From the NCBI GenBank assembly GCA_030248225.1, contig JASANE010003215.1, positions 1 to 64,000 of the forward strand: a DNA stretch of 64,000 bases. The letters are read 5' to 3'. The translations under genes were made by a program, and so were the position numbers. This document shows, piece by piece, positions 34,626-46,675 of this stretch. The notes under the pieces were generated by a model. That model ran no database searches and was not told where the DNA came from. It saw only the letters and a list, made by a program, of their open reading frames with translations. The stretch is from Trileptium ribeirensis (Eukaryota > Nematoda > Enoplea > Enoplida > Thoracostomopsidae). The first letter of the stretch is position 1; each line of letters opens with the position of its first letter.

Positions 34626-36599
34626 CCACTGGATCCGCCTTGGTTCTAGCCAACTTGATGGACACAATAATTATCAAAGCCTTTGCAGGAAATCAATTGG
34701 TTATCAGTCTTACTATTGCAATTTGTTAAATAAATTCAACCTAGACTGACAGTTATTCCGCTGAATGTCTTACCACTGGTTCTGTTCAAGCAAGCTATGG
34801 CAGAAATTTACAGCGTAACATTGACCTAGCTCAACTTGTTGCTGTGACCTACTTCTTGTAAGAAAACGAAAATCTGGAGATCAAACGCCGATCGGCAAAC
34901 ACCGCAGGAATTTCCATGCAGGATAGCTTCTTTTTGTTTTCAATACTGCAAGCTTCTAACATAAATTGAATTGGTACACCGATAGTTAAAGTGTATTAAG
35001 TCGAAAAAACTTTTCTATAAAACAAATAAGGACTGTCAAATCTTATTTTATGCATATTTAAAAGTTCACTTTTAGACTCACAGGCCCGTGTAGTTCATTT
35101 AAATTTTTCTTTATATTTTCGGTTTGGATATAAACGATACTACTGCCCGAGGGATGCTAGCAATAACAAAACATTATTTCTATATATAACGAAATAATAG
35201 AAGAAAATAATCATAAATAAATTTACACCCTCTTTGTGAATGTAACATAATTATTTTCCGCCACTGCAAAACAAGATATTTTAGCTTATTAGCTGACCGA
35301 CCAAAACAAACCAAAACAAAAAACAAACCAATATCACAACTGTGAAGTAATGTTCCATCATAAACATGTTGCATTCGATCAATCTTTTTTCTTGTTTTTC
35401 GCATGTCGCCAAAGAAGATTGACACGTTATTTCTAACTAATAAATAATGGCACAAATCCATTTATCAATGTTTGATACTTATATCTCTACATAAAATAAA
35501 ACAGATATAAATCGAATTCTAAACAAACGTCTTTTCATTTAGAATCATCGCCAACAAACATCTACCTGAGTTGAGCGGACTAGCTCCCTCAGGTTTGCTT
35601 TCGATGGTATCTTTTTGATGGTATCTACGATACTTTTGATATTATTATATTGCACTTCTGTGCGTTGTGTTGAGCGTTCCATGCTTGAATTTCGAGAGAA
35701 AAGGTACTGACATTATCAATTATAGCATGTATATAAAAATTGCATAGCATAATTACGACTAACATATTAAAAAACCGAGATCAGTCCTGTTTCTGCCACT
35801 GTTTTTTAGCTGGACTTGAGCTTAGAACATTTGTAACAACAATAAATACGAGATCAAACTTAGCTCTTCAACTATAAATCGCTCTTCGAGTAAACTTACA
35901 TAAAAATTTAAATCAGGGAGCCTCGTTATCTAACTTTTTTGACTAAGCGACCTGGTAGTCTAAAGTAAAAATCATCTGAAACTCAAATACATTTTGAAAA
36001 CGAGCACCGAAAGTAGAGCTCACTGAGTTTCTTTTGTTCAGTACTTGACTGATGAAATAGACTATGCTTGAATACGTCGGTAATTTATAGAATTTTTTAC
36101 GATATATTTTTACGACTTTACGCCTGATCCTGCAATTTGTTCGTAGAGGAAAGGCCTATTTGCAAAAAGTTCAAACACTGCATGATTGGGTGTTCTGCTT
36201 ATGATTTGCACGAAATGAGAGGCATGGTGGAAACCACACTCAAAGTTGCTCAGATATAAATTATGTTGGCATGTGTCGAGCAGATCAGAAAGAAGCTGAT
36301 TTCTGTTCCACTTTAGTTGCAGCTGTTGAACGTATTCCTAACAAAGCTCCGATGATTCTATCAAAACTGCGTAATCGTACATGACCTAACTTTTTAAAGC
36401 TATTTTCTATTTGAAGTATTGCGACAAGCTGGGTTTGCGGCGACCGAAAAACAGAAAATATACTCGCTCGCGTTAAAGAACGATTTAAAAGCACAAACGG
36501 CAAATATTGAATCGCAGCGATTCAATCTACAAACGGTTTATATCGGTTTCGATTACTCGGGTATACTACAGCATTCGGCGTATCAAAACCAGATGTAAT
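34626..36599. other. Intergenic, nothing recognised
   Basis: AT-rich sequence without a supported gene, RNA or repeat. The frame at 35180-35461 (minus) is low-complexity. Confidence 0.4.
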
Positions 36600-38120
36600 C
36601 TACATTTAAATTCGGATATTCGCACTGCCTTCGGTTGTATTCCGAGGCTGAAACTTGTTGGAGACAAACATCGTGTCAGTGATTAGTCCCTTATTTGACA
36701 GTGCTGGAATCCAGCAGCGACATTTTTTAATTACTGGAAGATCGTGTATGTATCCAGCAGATGATATAAAGCTCGTGATTGGTTGCCTGCATGGCTATAC
36801 CGCATGTGTCTGACGGCGATGGTTATGTCAAACGTTCATGCAGTCATTCTTGGCAATAAGCTTGTTCGCATTGAAGGCAATAAGCAAGTTATGTCGTATC
36901 ACGTCTATATAGCACCAAGACTGCTTGTCCGACTCATATGGCGATGTGTCTGTTGAGCAATAAACTAGCTTTGGGAGTCGAGCATTATACTAGCATTGGG
37001 AGTCACAACTTAACCTTTTATCTTCGAATGACACAAGATTTCTAAAAAACGGAAATTATCTATCACCCCCATTCCACCCAACCACACCTTTATAATTATC
37101 CTGTGGGAATCCGCGTCACAAGCTTGAATATCGCTACCTCAAGTTTTACGACATTTTTCACATTATTTTCGTACTCCACAATGCGGCAAGAGTAGTCTCC
37201 TGCACGGGCGGTTTTAGAGGGGGCCGCAGGAGCGGCCGCCCTCCTGTCAGGTTTCAAAGACGGCAAATTTTGGTCCGGCTTGGACATAGACATCACCATA
37301 ACATAGACCCTTAACCTAACTGTCACCAAAGCATCAGAGGTTCCTGAAATTCGGTCCGCATTCGGATTAATGTTGTCCGTCGTCGTATTCTTTCGCGCAT
37401 CGCCAAAGCGATTTGCTTTTCTCAAAAGATCGGTGGGAGCATTAAATCCTAACGCAACTAAAACTGTTCTGCCTAAGCTTAACGACACCAGGTAAGTTGA
37501 ACGTCACACTGCATGTTTGACTTTCGCGGAGCTGTATCCTTGTATTGCTGCAGCTTCGGAAAATAAGAAATAGTAGAATTCTAAATCTCTGCCTGCGTCA
37601 CTCATATCTCACTAACTCAAAGATGGTTTTCGAAAACTTAAAGATCCGGCCCCCGCTGCTGTCAGAAATTTCAAAAACCACGCCTGGTCTCCTGCACAAG
37701 TAGATAGGAGCATATACGTCCGATACTGCGACAGCTACACTGGCTACCATTCGAACAACATGTCCGCTACAAAATACTGTCGTTGGTTTGAAATGCACTT
37801 CGCTACGAAACACCAGCGTATATTGCCGAGATGATTAATGCGTCGTAGTCCCTCGTCTGGCGAATGAACAAATCCTTCAGATTGACATCGCTAGAAATAA
37901 CAGCTTTTGGTTCCTCGGCCTATCGGCTTAGAATGGCATACCGCAAACACTACGTCACAGTACTCTCAACGTTTAAAGCAAACTGAAGACTAAATTGTTT
38001 CCCAGTGCGCCAGAGTGATATTGCAAACTTGCTGCATTCTGACTATTGTATATTCTGACAATCACTTGCGCTTTTGCGAAAAAGGCACGTTATAAATGCT
38101 ATTTTTATTATTATTATTTT
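36600..38120 (+). pseudogene. L2/Rex-like LINE, 3' half, heavily decayed
   Basis: Near 36750 one frame reads YPADDIKLVIGC, matching the reverse-transcriptase active-site motif (Y/F-ADD-x-K-L). About 420 bp on, at 37170, another reads VLHNAARVVSC, the conserved block after the RT domain in L2-type LINEs. Near 37830 a frame reads VVPRLANEQIL and near 37935 NGIPQTLR, matching the C-terminal VPR...LWNSLP region. The copy ends in TTATTATTATT at 38100-38115, a tail typical of this group. The spacing of the blocks is right, but frames break repeatedly and a GC-rich insertion or divergence lies at 37200-37300. Confidence 0.65.
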
Positions 38121-38231
38121 TTGACTGCGACTTGCACAGAAGTTTACCAATTTTACTTCTGCATTGTTCCAAAATTCAATTCAGTTATTGCGCAAGAATG
38201 AATTATAAATTAATACGAAGTAAGAATCAAG

Positions 38232-38325
38232 TCGGTCGAGCGCAGTGCGGATCGGGTCGGGCCGGGTCGGGAGGGTTGAGGCGCCAGCCCGCTGGTCGAG
38301 TCGGGTCAAATCGGGTTGGGCCACA
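38232..38325. repeat. GGGTC-type simple repeat, plus orientation
   Basis: ATCGGGTCGGGCCGGGTCGG and GTCGAGTCGGGTCAAATCGG make a degenerate GGGTC array. Confidence 0.8.
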
Positions 38326-38625
38326 CGACAGAATAATAGCGTTTCTTTACCTTCTGTATGCTAGCTGCGGCTACGACCTTCGTCCGAAATAGGGCGCGAT
38401 GTTACACAATTATTTTTTACATGTCATTAATTCCTGGTCGGATTATAAAGCAAACATTTCCGACATGGTGAGGATTGCTAAATGTCCGATAACCCAAAAA
38501 TAGTTATTACTACCAACAGAAAAACAGCCGGAGCGATAAAACAACCTACGCAAATGAAGACTTCTATTGAACCATGCTTGTCTGAGATTTTGTAGAATAT
38601 GTGATTTAAAAAAGAAACAAATTCG

Positions 38626-38692
38626 GGTCGGATCGGGTTGACACGGTTGTCGGGTTGGGTCGGGTCGGGCTGGAAAACTCGACCCGAATTCC
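38626..38692. repeat. GGGTC-type simple repeat, second block
   Basis: TCGGGTCGGATCGGGTTGAC and TTGGGTCGGGTCGGGCTGG lie 300 bp after the first block. The two may bracket one element. Confidence 0.8.
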
Positions 38693-38699
38693 ATCTTTA

Positions 38700-40074
38700 A
38701 TACGAAACAGGTTTTAAACCACACGTCACTTATTATAACAAAGACACCAATAAAAAATTTGGATTATATAAATCCAACGATGCCGTTAAAATATATTTGA
38801 CAGCTGTTCAAGAACTAATATTTAGTGATACATGTTAAAAGGCGAAACTTCGTTTAAATGAAAACTTTTACAAAATCGTTACAACGTAAAAAGTCTAAAA
38901 ATAAGATATAATTATTGCACGGAAGTGATCGAAGCGCTTCACCACTCCTTAGAGCATCTAAAACGTAGACTAATAAATATTTCTTGAGGTACATATTGAA
39001 GATTGGAAATTTAAAAAGTTTGATTATAAGCAGTACTTGGCACGCATCGCAGCCTAAAACCTACAGACTATGGAGCCGTTTACAGTTATTATTCACACGT
39101 TTGTCATCTATAATGTGTTATTAAATTTAATAGCACAAAACCGCATCGATCATTTTTAGAAAATAGAAACGCAATGACGTCAATCAAAAACAGCACTGGA
39201 AATTACGGTTATGGCTAGTGTTGGCAAAACATGTCAGCTTTGCAACGAAATATTCGGTCGGTGCACAACATGACTAAGGCTCAGCCTAAGCTTTAGTCTA
39301 AGCCTAAGTCGTTAACCCGTGAACCAATTATCACTCAGATCATCAATGCGGTTCGAATGGTGAGAAAAGGTAGTTGACACTTTGATTATCATGCAATCAT
39401 AAGTTTTACATTTTTTGAAAATAATCTGTACAGTATTGGTGTAGTGGCGCACATGTTTTAGAGAAAGATAAAAAGGTCTAGGTGGTAGGAATGTGCTCGT
39501 ACTTTGGCGCTTGTATTTTTAAGCATACCACATGTAAGTGTAGTCGACAGTTGATATAAACAGGGAAATATGCCAGGGTAGTTTTCAACGCGAATAATAT
39601 ATTGACAGCACAACGATCTATCCGGTGAAAACCAAAAATATGAAACTTTAATTTTTTATTTTTTTAATTTTAGTTTAATTTAAATCTCGTTTTATTGGAT
39701 ATCATTCTATTTCACGCGCTGAAACAAATTGAATGGTGTAAAATGAGTTCGACTAAGCGAACCGTTTAAAAGTTACGACATAAAAGGAATTAAGGTACTG
39801 TAAACACATTCTAAATTTAGAACAAGCCGAAACAACAAAATATCAAAAGTTAAAAGCCAAAAGTCATACATGTAACACCCCATTTAGTAAAAAATGACAA
39901 ACATGATGAAGGAGTGCAAATATCATCGTAATGCATCAAATCAATAATTATATGGCCATGTCAAAAATTTTACGGTGTAGCATTACCGACGCTCGCATTG
40001 CTGCGACGCCGTCTTAAAGCAATTATCAGAATCAGTATTGTGTCGAAGACACCATATAATGAATAATTTTATAG
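38700..40074. other. Intron or intergenic 5' of the unknown plus-strand gene
   Basis: AT-rich. A TAAGCC-rich repeat sits at 39265-39325 (TAAGGCTCAGCCTAAGC, TAGTCTAAGCCTAAGTC). No exon phase-compatible with 40075 was found, so this may be an intron. Confidence 0.4.
39265..39325. repeat. TAAGCC-rich dispersed repeat, copy 3
   Basis: GACTAAGGCTCAGCCTAAGC then TTTAGTCTAAGCCTAAGTCG. It shares motif order with the copies at 18 kb and 25.8 kb. Confidence 0.5.
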
Positions 40075-40987
40075 ACACCAAATGTGGACAAAACTTTGAC
40101 GTTCTGGGTGTTTTATAACGCAACACCTATGCGTGTTGAGGAACTTCGCTGCCACATTTCTTGCTTCTTTCTGGGCTCGTATCATGATTTAAACTACTGC
40201 ATTGATAAAATTTCTGAGTGGTGGAAAATTTCTAACTACTGCGTGGGTAGGTCTGACGCTTAGGAACAAACAAACCGTGCTAAATCAAAGTCTAAAAAGT
40301 ATAATAGTTAAACAAAAAACTGTATCATTCGACATTTATCAACTTTATCAAGACCAGCACTTTATCATTCGATATAAAAGCTAACGAGTTTTGTCATTTC
40401 CATTTTTGGTATTTTACTAGTCGTCACACTGTATGTTAACCACGATTCGTCTGCTAATCATATTACTATTGTTTTCGATTAGTGTTCAAAAGTAGACAAG
40501 ACAGTCAATCAGCTTTCGGAAACGAAACATAAATTTGCACTTTGTTCGCATGAATTACTAAGAGCGGCAGCGAACGCTAATTAGTGACGACAGTCGTACT
40601 TTTGGTACTACGACTTTCTATGCCACGGCCATGAATAAAAATGTTATGATAGAGGAGCGCGTCCAGGTGCGGTACGTAAGATGTAAATGTCAATTTCTAT
40701 TTGGTATTACTATCTAAGATCTTGTGGAAGCTGAAAGCATTTCATAAAACTATTTTTACAGAAACCTCAGAAACTCTATGTCAAGATGCACGGATTGTAA
40801 CGAAGTCGGCTATGGACCGCAGCTCGCAAAACCACAAGATTTGTCTATACCAGAAAAAAAAGAAAATCTTAAACGCGAACAAAATGCGTTACAATTCACG
40901 TCGGAATCAATCAACAATCTATTTCCCTCTAATTTACATAATTTTATCTACAATATTCCCAATGACCCTTGCGCCTTACCAAATTGA
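40075..40987 (+). CDS. Unrecognised spliced gene, last three exons
   Basis: Three open segments join in compatible phases. Exon A, 40075-40246 (acceptor AATTTTATAG, donor GTAGGT, 57 codons plus one base), includes FYNATPMRVEELRCH and CIDKISEWWKISNYC. Exon B, 40563-40671 (donor GTACGT), includes DDSRTFGTTTFYATAM and MIEERVQV. Exon C, 40766-40987 (acceptor TTTTTACAG), includes SRCTDCNEVGYGPQ and ends NDPCALPN before TGA at 40985-40987. Introns are 316 and 94 bp. I recognise no family; the C-terminal tail is Asn/Lys-rich and looks unstructured, and Asn-Ala-Thr in exon A could be glycosylated if lumenal. Upstream exons are not identified. The exon B acceptor (TTACTAAG) is weak. Phase agreement at both junctions is the main support; chance cannot be excluded. 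Confidence 0.45.
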
Positions 40988-41638
40988 ATTCGCGAACATA
41001 CATAATGTATTTATTAATCCAATAGCTTTTCAGAAAAGTGGAACAATGCGTAAATGCATTTTGTAGCAGACATAAAGTCTCCCTGTTATGTCGTTTACCA
41101 GGTTGTACTTTTGGCTATTTCGAAGGCAAAGTGCGACATCCAATGAATGAATTTTCATATACAGGGGTAATTTGTTTAAACACAGGGCAAACTCAATTTT
41201 GTCTTGTGTTAGTTATTACTGTAGTAATTTACTTCTGTATTTATTACATATCTAGTTTCTGGATGTGGTATTCAGTCTTTGTTTTGTAATTTTTCTTTGT
41301 TTTCAAACATAATTAGTGCAATTTTATAGATATTCGACATCACATCGACAAAGGCAATAGTGTATATTTAAATATCGAACGTCTACGAATTTCCGCGTGT
41401 AATTATTTTTCACGCAGAAATCAAATATGACATTAATATATGTAACATAAATGCTATTTTATCGATAGATCACATCGACAGAACGACCGATGTATAACGA
41501 AATAGAGAAGATCGTCTGTCTTAAGAATGCCAGGTGTAAATTATTTTTTACACAGTAATCTAGTATAAAATTAGCATAAGTAACATACGGTAAGTTGAAA
41601 ATTCATATAACTACATGACTATATAATCGTAGAAACTT
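40988..41638. other. Possible 3' UTR and downstream intergenic sequence
   Basis: AT-rich. AATAAA-type signals are not obvious just after 40987. Frames at 40701-41289 in other phases are shadows or chance. Confidence 0.35.
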
Positions 41639-42148
41639 GCAAGTGTGAAATAGTAGTTATTATATGGTTTAAACTATCAGTCTAAGCAGTTTTGGGACTC
41701 AGTCACCTACGTGTGCAACTGAATAACTCTGCAAAATGTGATATGATGCTATGGTGATGGCAAGTGTGAAATACTAGTTATTATATGGTACAAAATATTA
41801 GTCTAAGCAGTTTTGAAACTCAGTCACCTACGTGTGCAACTGAATAACTCTGCAAAATGTGATATGATGCTATGGTCATGGCAAGTGTGAAATACTAGAT
41901 ATTATATGGTATAAAATATTACTCTAAGCAGTTTTGGGACACAAATTTGTTACCTACGTGTGCAACTGAATAACTCTGCAAAATGTGATATGATGCTATG
42001 GTGATGGCAAGTGTGAAATAGTAGTTATTATATGGTATAAAATACTAGTCTAAGCAGTTTTGGGACTCAAATTTGTCACCTACGTGGGCAACTGAATAAC
42101 TCTGCAAATTTGTCACCTACGTGTGCAACTGAATAACTCTGCAAAATG
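41639..42148. repeat. Tandem satellite, unit about 121 bp, four copies plus a partial
   Basis: Units start at 41639, 41760, 41881 and 42007 with GCAAGTGTGAAATA. Each holds TATTATATGG, TCTAAGCAGTTTTG, CACCTACGTGTGCAACTGAA and GCAAAATGTGATATGATGCT. Copies three and four carry an extra AAATTTGT, and a partial copy (GTCACCTACGTGTGC) follows near 42112. Copies are very similar, so expansion is fairly recent. Confidence 0.95.
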
Positions 42149-43189
42149 AAACAGAGAGACGTTAATTTTATGCCTGCAAAAATATCGAGAATTTTTGTTT
42201 TATAGAGATTGGCCGTTTAAAATTTTAGAGTAACTTGTACAGTAATTTTACAGTAAATTGGAATTTACAGTAACTACTGTTCCATGTTGATTAAAAATGT
42301 AACGCGATAATAACAGACTGAGTGAATACTTTCGGGAATTTGAAGACGGTGTATCTGCGATGAAATGTTTTTGCCAGCAAATTTACCAAAAATATGAATT
42401 TAATATACATGTGTGTAAGTCATTTTATCAATTTCAATGAACAGTGCATTCATGCAACTCAATATTTCAGCACATGGTAAATATTTATGTTTCTTTCAAA
42501 TATTACTTGAGATATATTTTTTAGAATATATAGCTAATACAAATATTGAATAAAGGTTTTAAACAAAGAAAAGGCGTTGTTTCGCTCAGACTCCAGGTGG
42601 AAATTGAACAAAAATAACTGCAACGTCGTTGGCTTGTCCTGTATGTAGTCAGAAAACTATTTCCATTATCTAACTAAAAAAATTAAAAGTCGGAAAGCCT
42701 TTATAAACCGGCAAAAACGTTTGTAAATGCTTTGTTTGACCTCTGTTATATCTTCGCTTCACCGACAACAAAAAATTGTCATTTTACGGCATTTCTAAGT
42801 ATGCATAATAGGTTGTCGTACCAGAACTTGACTAAAATTTGTAAGCTGTAAGGAAAAACATGGTCATATATATAATTACTACAGTACTTCAAAGATTTGT
42901 AAATTATTTAACTCGTACAGTATAAATGGCCCGATAGATCTTATATTTTATGTTATTGTGCGTTCAAATTAGATATAAATTCATAGATTACTCAGTAGTC
43001 TGTTAAACGATATCTTGTGAAATATAATAGGCAAGCCTTAAGATTATTCATTACATGAAAGAAAAGTAAAAAGTCTTAATACTTTAACTCTTTCCCGCAT
43101 AGCGTCCAGTTTTAGAGTTGCAGTTTTAGATTGAACAAAGCCAAAAGTTGTAGAAAGCTGATGTGGGACTATATCATATGCGTAAATAA
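42149..43189. other. Intergenic, nothing recognised
   Basis: AT-rich sequence with no supported features. Confidence 0.4.
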
Positions 43190-43560
43190 GGTTACCCGCT
43201 CTAAGGTTCGGACACCCGCTCGTCAAGTCAAATCTACTCCATCCTGGATGCTCCCCCAAAAATTTTTTTTCAGTAAAAATCGGCATAATTATGGTGAAAA
43301 TAAGATGAAATTGGCAAAAATACGTAAAATTAAAAATTTATCGCAAGTCGGGAATAATTGGGAAAAATTTTAGCAGAATTGGGGAAAAGTTTTGAGTTGT
43401 TGAAAACTTCAAAAATTTGCCCCTCTAGCCTTCCCACCCCTAAGTCGACAGGAAATTCGCATCATGGACTATACGATACTTAAACGCGCTTCGAAATCCC
43501 AGTGGGGATAGCGTCAAGGCATCCGGCTGTCGGCGGGGAGTGGGGAGGTCGGCAGCCGCG
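43190..43560. repeat. GC/AT-composite dispersed repeat, copy 5
   Basis: A GC-rich head (GGTTCGGACACCCGCTCG), an AT core at 43255-43415 with GGCAAAAATACG, GGGAAAAATTTT and GGGGAAAAGTTT blocks, and a GC tail (CTAGCCTTCCCACCCC, GTCGGCGGGGAGTGGGGAGG). Confidence 0.6.
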
Positions 43561-43816
43561 GAATCAATTTTTGAAATATTTTGGAGCTCAAATTTTAAAA
43601 ATGTTAAAGCAAAATTAGCTATCAATTGTCTACTGATGGTATCTTCATCATCTTCCTAAGAAGTAATTAGTCACGAGCAAACAAACTTTTCAGATTATTA
43701 AAATCTGTCGTTAATTATTAAACCGCATGCCTAAATCGCGGCCATTATTGAAGTGATACGTACTGTAGAACGCATTCATCTAACAAATTTTTGTCGTTTT
43801 GGGAACCTTCTAGATA

Positions 43817-44182
43817 CTAAAGGTGTGTTCACACGCTCAAACTTTTTGTTCAAATTTTGATCAAAATTTGAGCAAAAAGTTTTAGATTTTGAGATTTGAG
43901 ATCAAATTTTGATCAATATTTGCAAATCAAATTTTGTTCGAAATTTAAAATCATCTTCTTTATATTTTTTGCAAGTTTAAATGTGTGAACACTGTTCAAA
44001 CTTTTCAAGAAGCTTCCTGTAGCCAACCATGGACAAGATATATTACCTGAAAATTTTTGAGCTCAAATTTTGAAATATCGCAATTTTCCTTCAAAAATTA
44101 CCGTCATATTTTGATCAAAATTTGATCAAATTTTGAGCTCAAAATGTGAGCAAAACGTTTGAACGTGCGAACAGGCGTTTAG
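43817..44182. mobile_element. Foldback MITE with CTAAA...TGTTC termini
   Basis: CTAAAGGTGTGTTC at the left and CTAAACGCCTGTTC read inward from the right match at 11 of 14 positions, and the similarity continues through CACGYTCAAAC and into TGATCAAAATTTG blocks on both sides. The 366-bp element is rich in the self-complementary GATCAAAATTTGAGC theme and has no coding capacity. The target duplication is unclear. Confidence 0.7.
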
Positions 44183-44319
44183 AAGTGCTTATATCCTAAC
44201 GAAAAACATGCCATTATATATTATACGATATTTCCATGTCACTAACATAAATTTGGAAACTGTACCTTCTACTGAGTTTGATTTTTATATTTTATACCAA
44301 AATGTAAGAATATGGATTT

Positions 44320-46675
44320 AATGTTGAAATGAACTCTAAGCCTAGACATACGGTGGAAATACACTTGATTTAGTGTTTACAAATAGTCCATCATGTATTA
44401 TTTCTGCTTTTACAATTGGCGCTGGTTTCTCTACATACGTTCGTTTAAAACTTTTACAGGTTTTTTGTGTCTTTTCTCTTTTCAACAAAATCGGACAAAT
44501 TTTAAGTTATAAAATTTTCGAAATACTAACATCGAAGCTGTTTAGTCGTATTTATTGTCATTAAACTGGCGTGATATTCTTGGGGGTGACATTGCCGTTG
44601 AAAAAGCTTGGATCAGTTTCCGTTGTTACCTTAGATATTGTATTGATATGTGTGTTCCGACTTCTACTGTCTCAAAAAGTACAATCAATATGTCCCATGA
44701 TACAGTGCGATTGCACAAAACCAACTTAAGCATTATAAAAAAATACAAAAAATGCCACTGCTGAAATGAGTTGGCTTGGCTTACTGCTGACAAAATAGCT
44801 CCTAAGTCTGAAGGACATGGCATTTATTTATTTGAAATCTGGCCTTGTCAATGTGTGGCTGATCACATATTTTGGAACTTTGAAGTTCAAAGAGTGCGTG
44901 ATTCCTGTGTTGACTTATGATTCTGAGAACATTTACGATGATCCTTTGACAGCTGAATGCTTCGTTACTTATTTTGTATGTGTTTTCATACAAAATTCAG
45001 TTTAAATTTCCTGTCAGGACTGAATTTGTATTACATACATGTTGAATATTTTCTCTTGAATATGTTAATATACAGTTACTTACTCTTAAACCTAATATGC
45101 CTTTTGAAGCTGATATGATTCCTTGCTTTTTTATTTTAAAGTTCGTGATATTTTGTGTATACCATTATCATAGATATTTACATAAACAGTTCAACAAGGT
45201 GTATTACCTTCAAGATTGCAAAACATTTACGGTTATCCCATTACATAAAAATGTATATGCATCTGTTGCGCAAAATTTCAGATCTATTAATAATGAAAAA
45301 TAATAAACGAAACTGAAGTGGAAAATCAACATATTTCTTCTAATCATCATTATTTCAGAAAATTTCGTGCAACAAGTACACAGTCTTCAAAGTTAGTCAT
45401 TGGATCTTAGGATGATGGAATACATGTAGACGTTGTTTGTCTGGATGTGTCTGAATCATTTTATTCTGTTTCGCGTACAAAACTGCTCATGAAATTCTAT
45501 TCTTATGGGATATGTGCATTACTTTTGAAATTATTAACAAATTATCTGATTGTTGAAAACAAATATCTCTGAATTATAGCAAGTCTGGTGTACAGGATCT
45601 CTGTATAGGCGCTTCTGATGGGCATATTTTCTGTGCTGTCGTGTTCCAAATATATACAAATGTCCTTATAAATGTGCTAAATTCTGCGTCTATTAAGCCA
45701 TTTGCTGACGATGCCAAATTGTACCTCGCACCAAGAGTTCAAAACAAGCACATTTTTGAAAGCGAAATTCATAAAGTTAATTATTGGGCTGAAACAAACC
45801 AACTGAGTATAGTGTTTTTTCTAAATTTCGTGTAATTCGTTAAGGCCATGCAAATCTTAGTTTAGATTCCTGCAAGTGTGGTGTAATATTTGACGAGGGT
45901 CCTAGTTTACCTTACCTTGGAGTGATTGCAAGCCGAAATATGAAATTTTCTGATCATTGTGTTTCTATTGCGGAAACTGATTTCAAACTTGTGAATGTGA
46001 TTTTTAGCTTATTTAACTCGCATTGTGTTAAAGTGCTTCTAAAGTCATATTTAACAACTATTCGGCCTGAACTTGAGTATACAAATGAAGTATAGAATTT
46101 ATTTCTTGTTTCTGACACAGAATTGCTTGAGAGATTGCATGACATCGCGAGGTGACTTCCTGGATTTAAATTTTTGCCTTTCATAAGAGGCTTCAAATAC
46201 TAAATTGGTCTAGCTTATATAGGCGAAGGATTCAACAAGATTGAGTATGCTTTACAAAATTGTTCATGGTCTCGTTGCGACAGAATTCTATAATTTTTTG
46301 GTATAAATTTATGTGATAAAATACACGAGGTAACTCCATTGAAATAGAAAACTGTTTGAAATGGAAGAAATTTTGATATTGAACTGAAGTTTATGGTCGA
46401 AAAAATTAAACTATTGATTTTACTACCCTCAGAAATAGTAATGTCGCCAAATTTGGTGAGTTTAAGAAGCATCTTCATGAAAATGTTAGCGGTGTTATGG
46501 TATTAGATACTGTAGTTATAAGCTCGGCGGACTCTGACCACTGCTGGAAATAATTTTATAAATATTAACTGTGTTATGAATTATCCTACGGTTACTTATT
46601 TTTCTTTTCTCTTTTTGTGTTAAATTATGGTGCTATGTGCTAAATTTGGTGTAAAATAAAAAAAATAAAAATTAG
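44320..46675 (+). pseudogene. Second CR1/Jockey-type LINE, heavily decayed
   Basis: GGNTLDLVFTNSPSCI near 44355 is an APE-endonuclease block. VIPLHKNVYASVAQNFRSIN near 45235 matches the start of reverse transcriptase. DVVCLDVSESFYSVSRTKLL near 45430 is a degraded YIDFSKAFD block, and KPFADDAKLYLAPRV near 45695 keeps the catalytic ADD. PYLGVIASRNMKFSDHC near 45910 is the post-RT block. Stops and frameshifts interrupt every part and 14 bases of A-rich tail occur near 46657. It is AT-enriched compared with the 12-15 kb copy and therefore probably older. Confidence 0.8.

Noticed and set aside
33836..34729. 297-codon plus-strand frame and long minus-strand frames at 33752-34667
   Set aside because: They overlap on both strands in a GC-rich degenerate minisatellite with few stop-forming triplets; content is low-complexity and not domain-like.
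37096..37488. 130-codon minus-strand frame
   Set aside because: It is antisense to LINE similarity on the plus strand (VLHNAARVV block) and shows no family features.
41639..42148. CRISPR or centromeric satellite
   Set aside because: Whole-unit tandem repeats exclude CRISPR, and four copies are too few to call centromeric.
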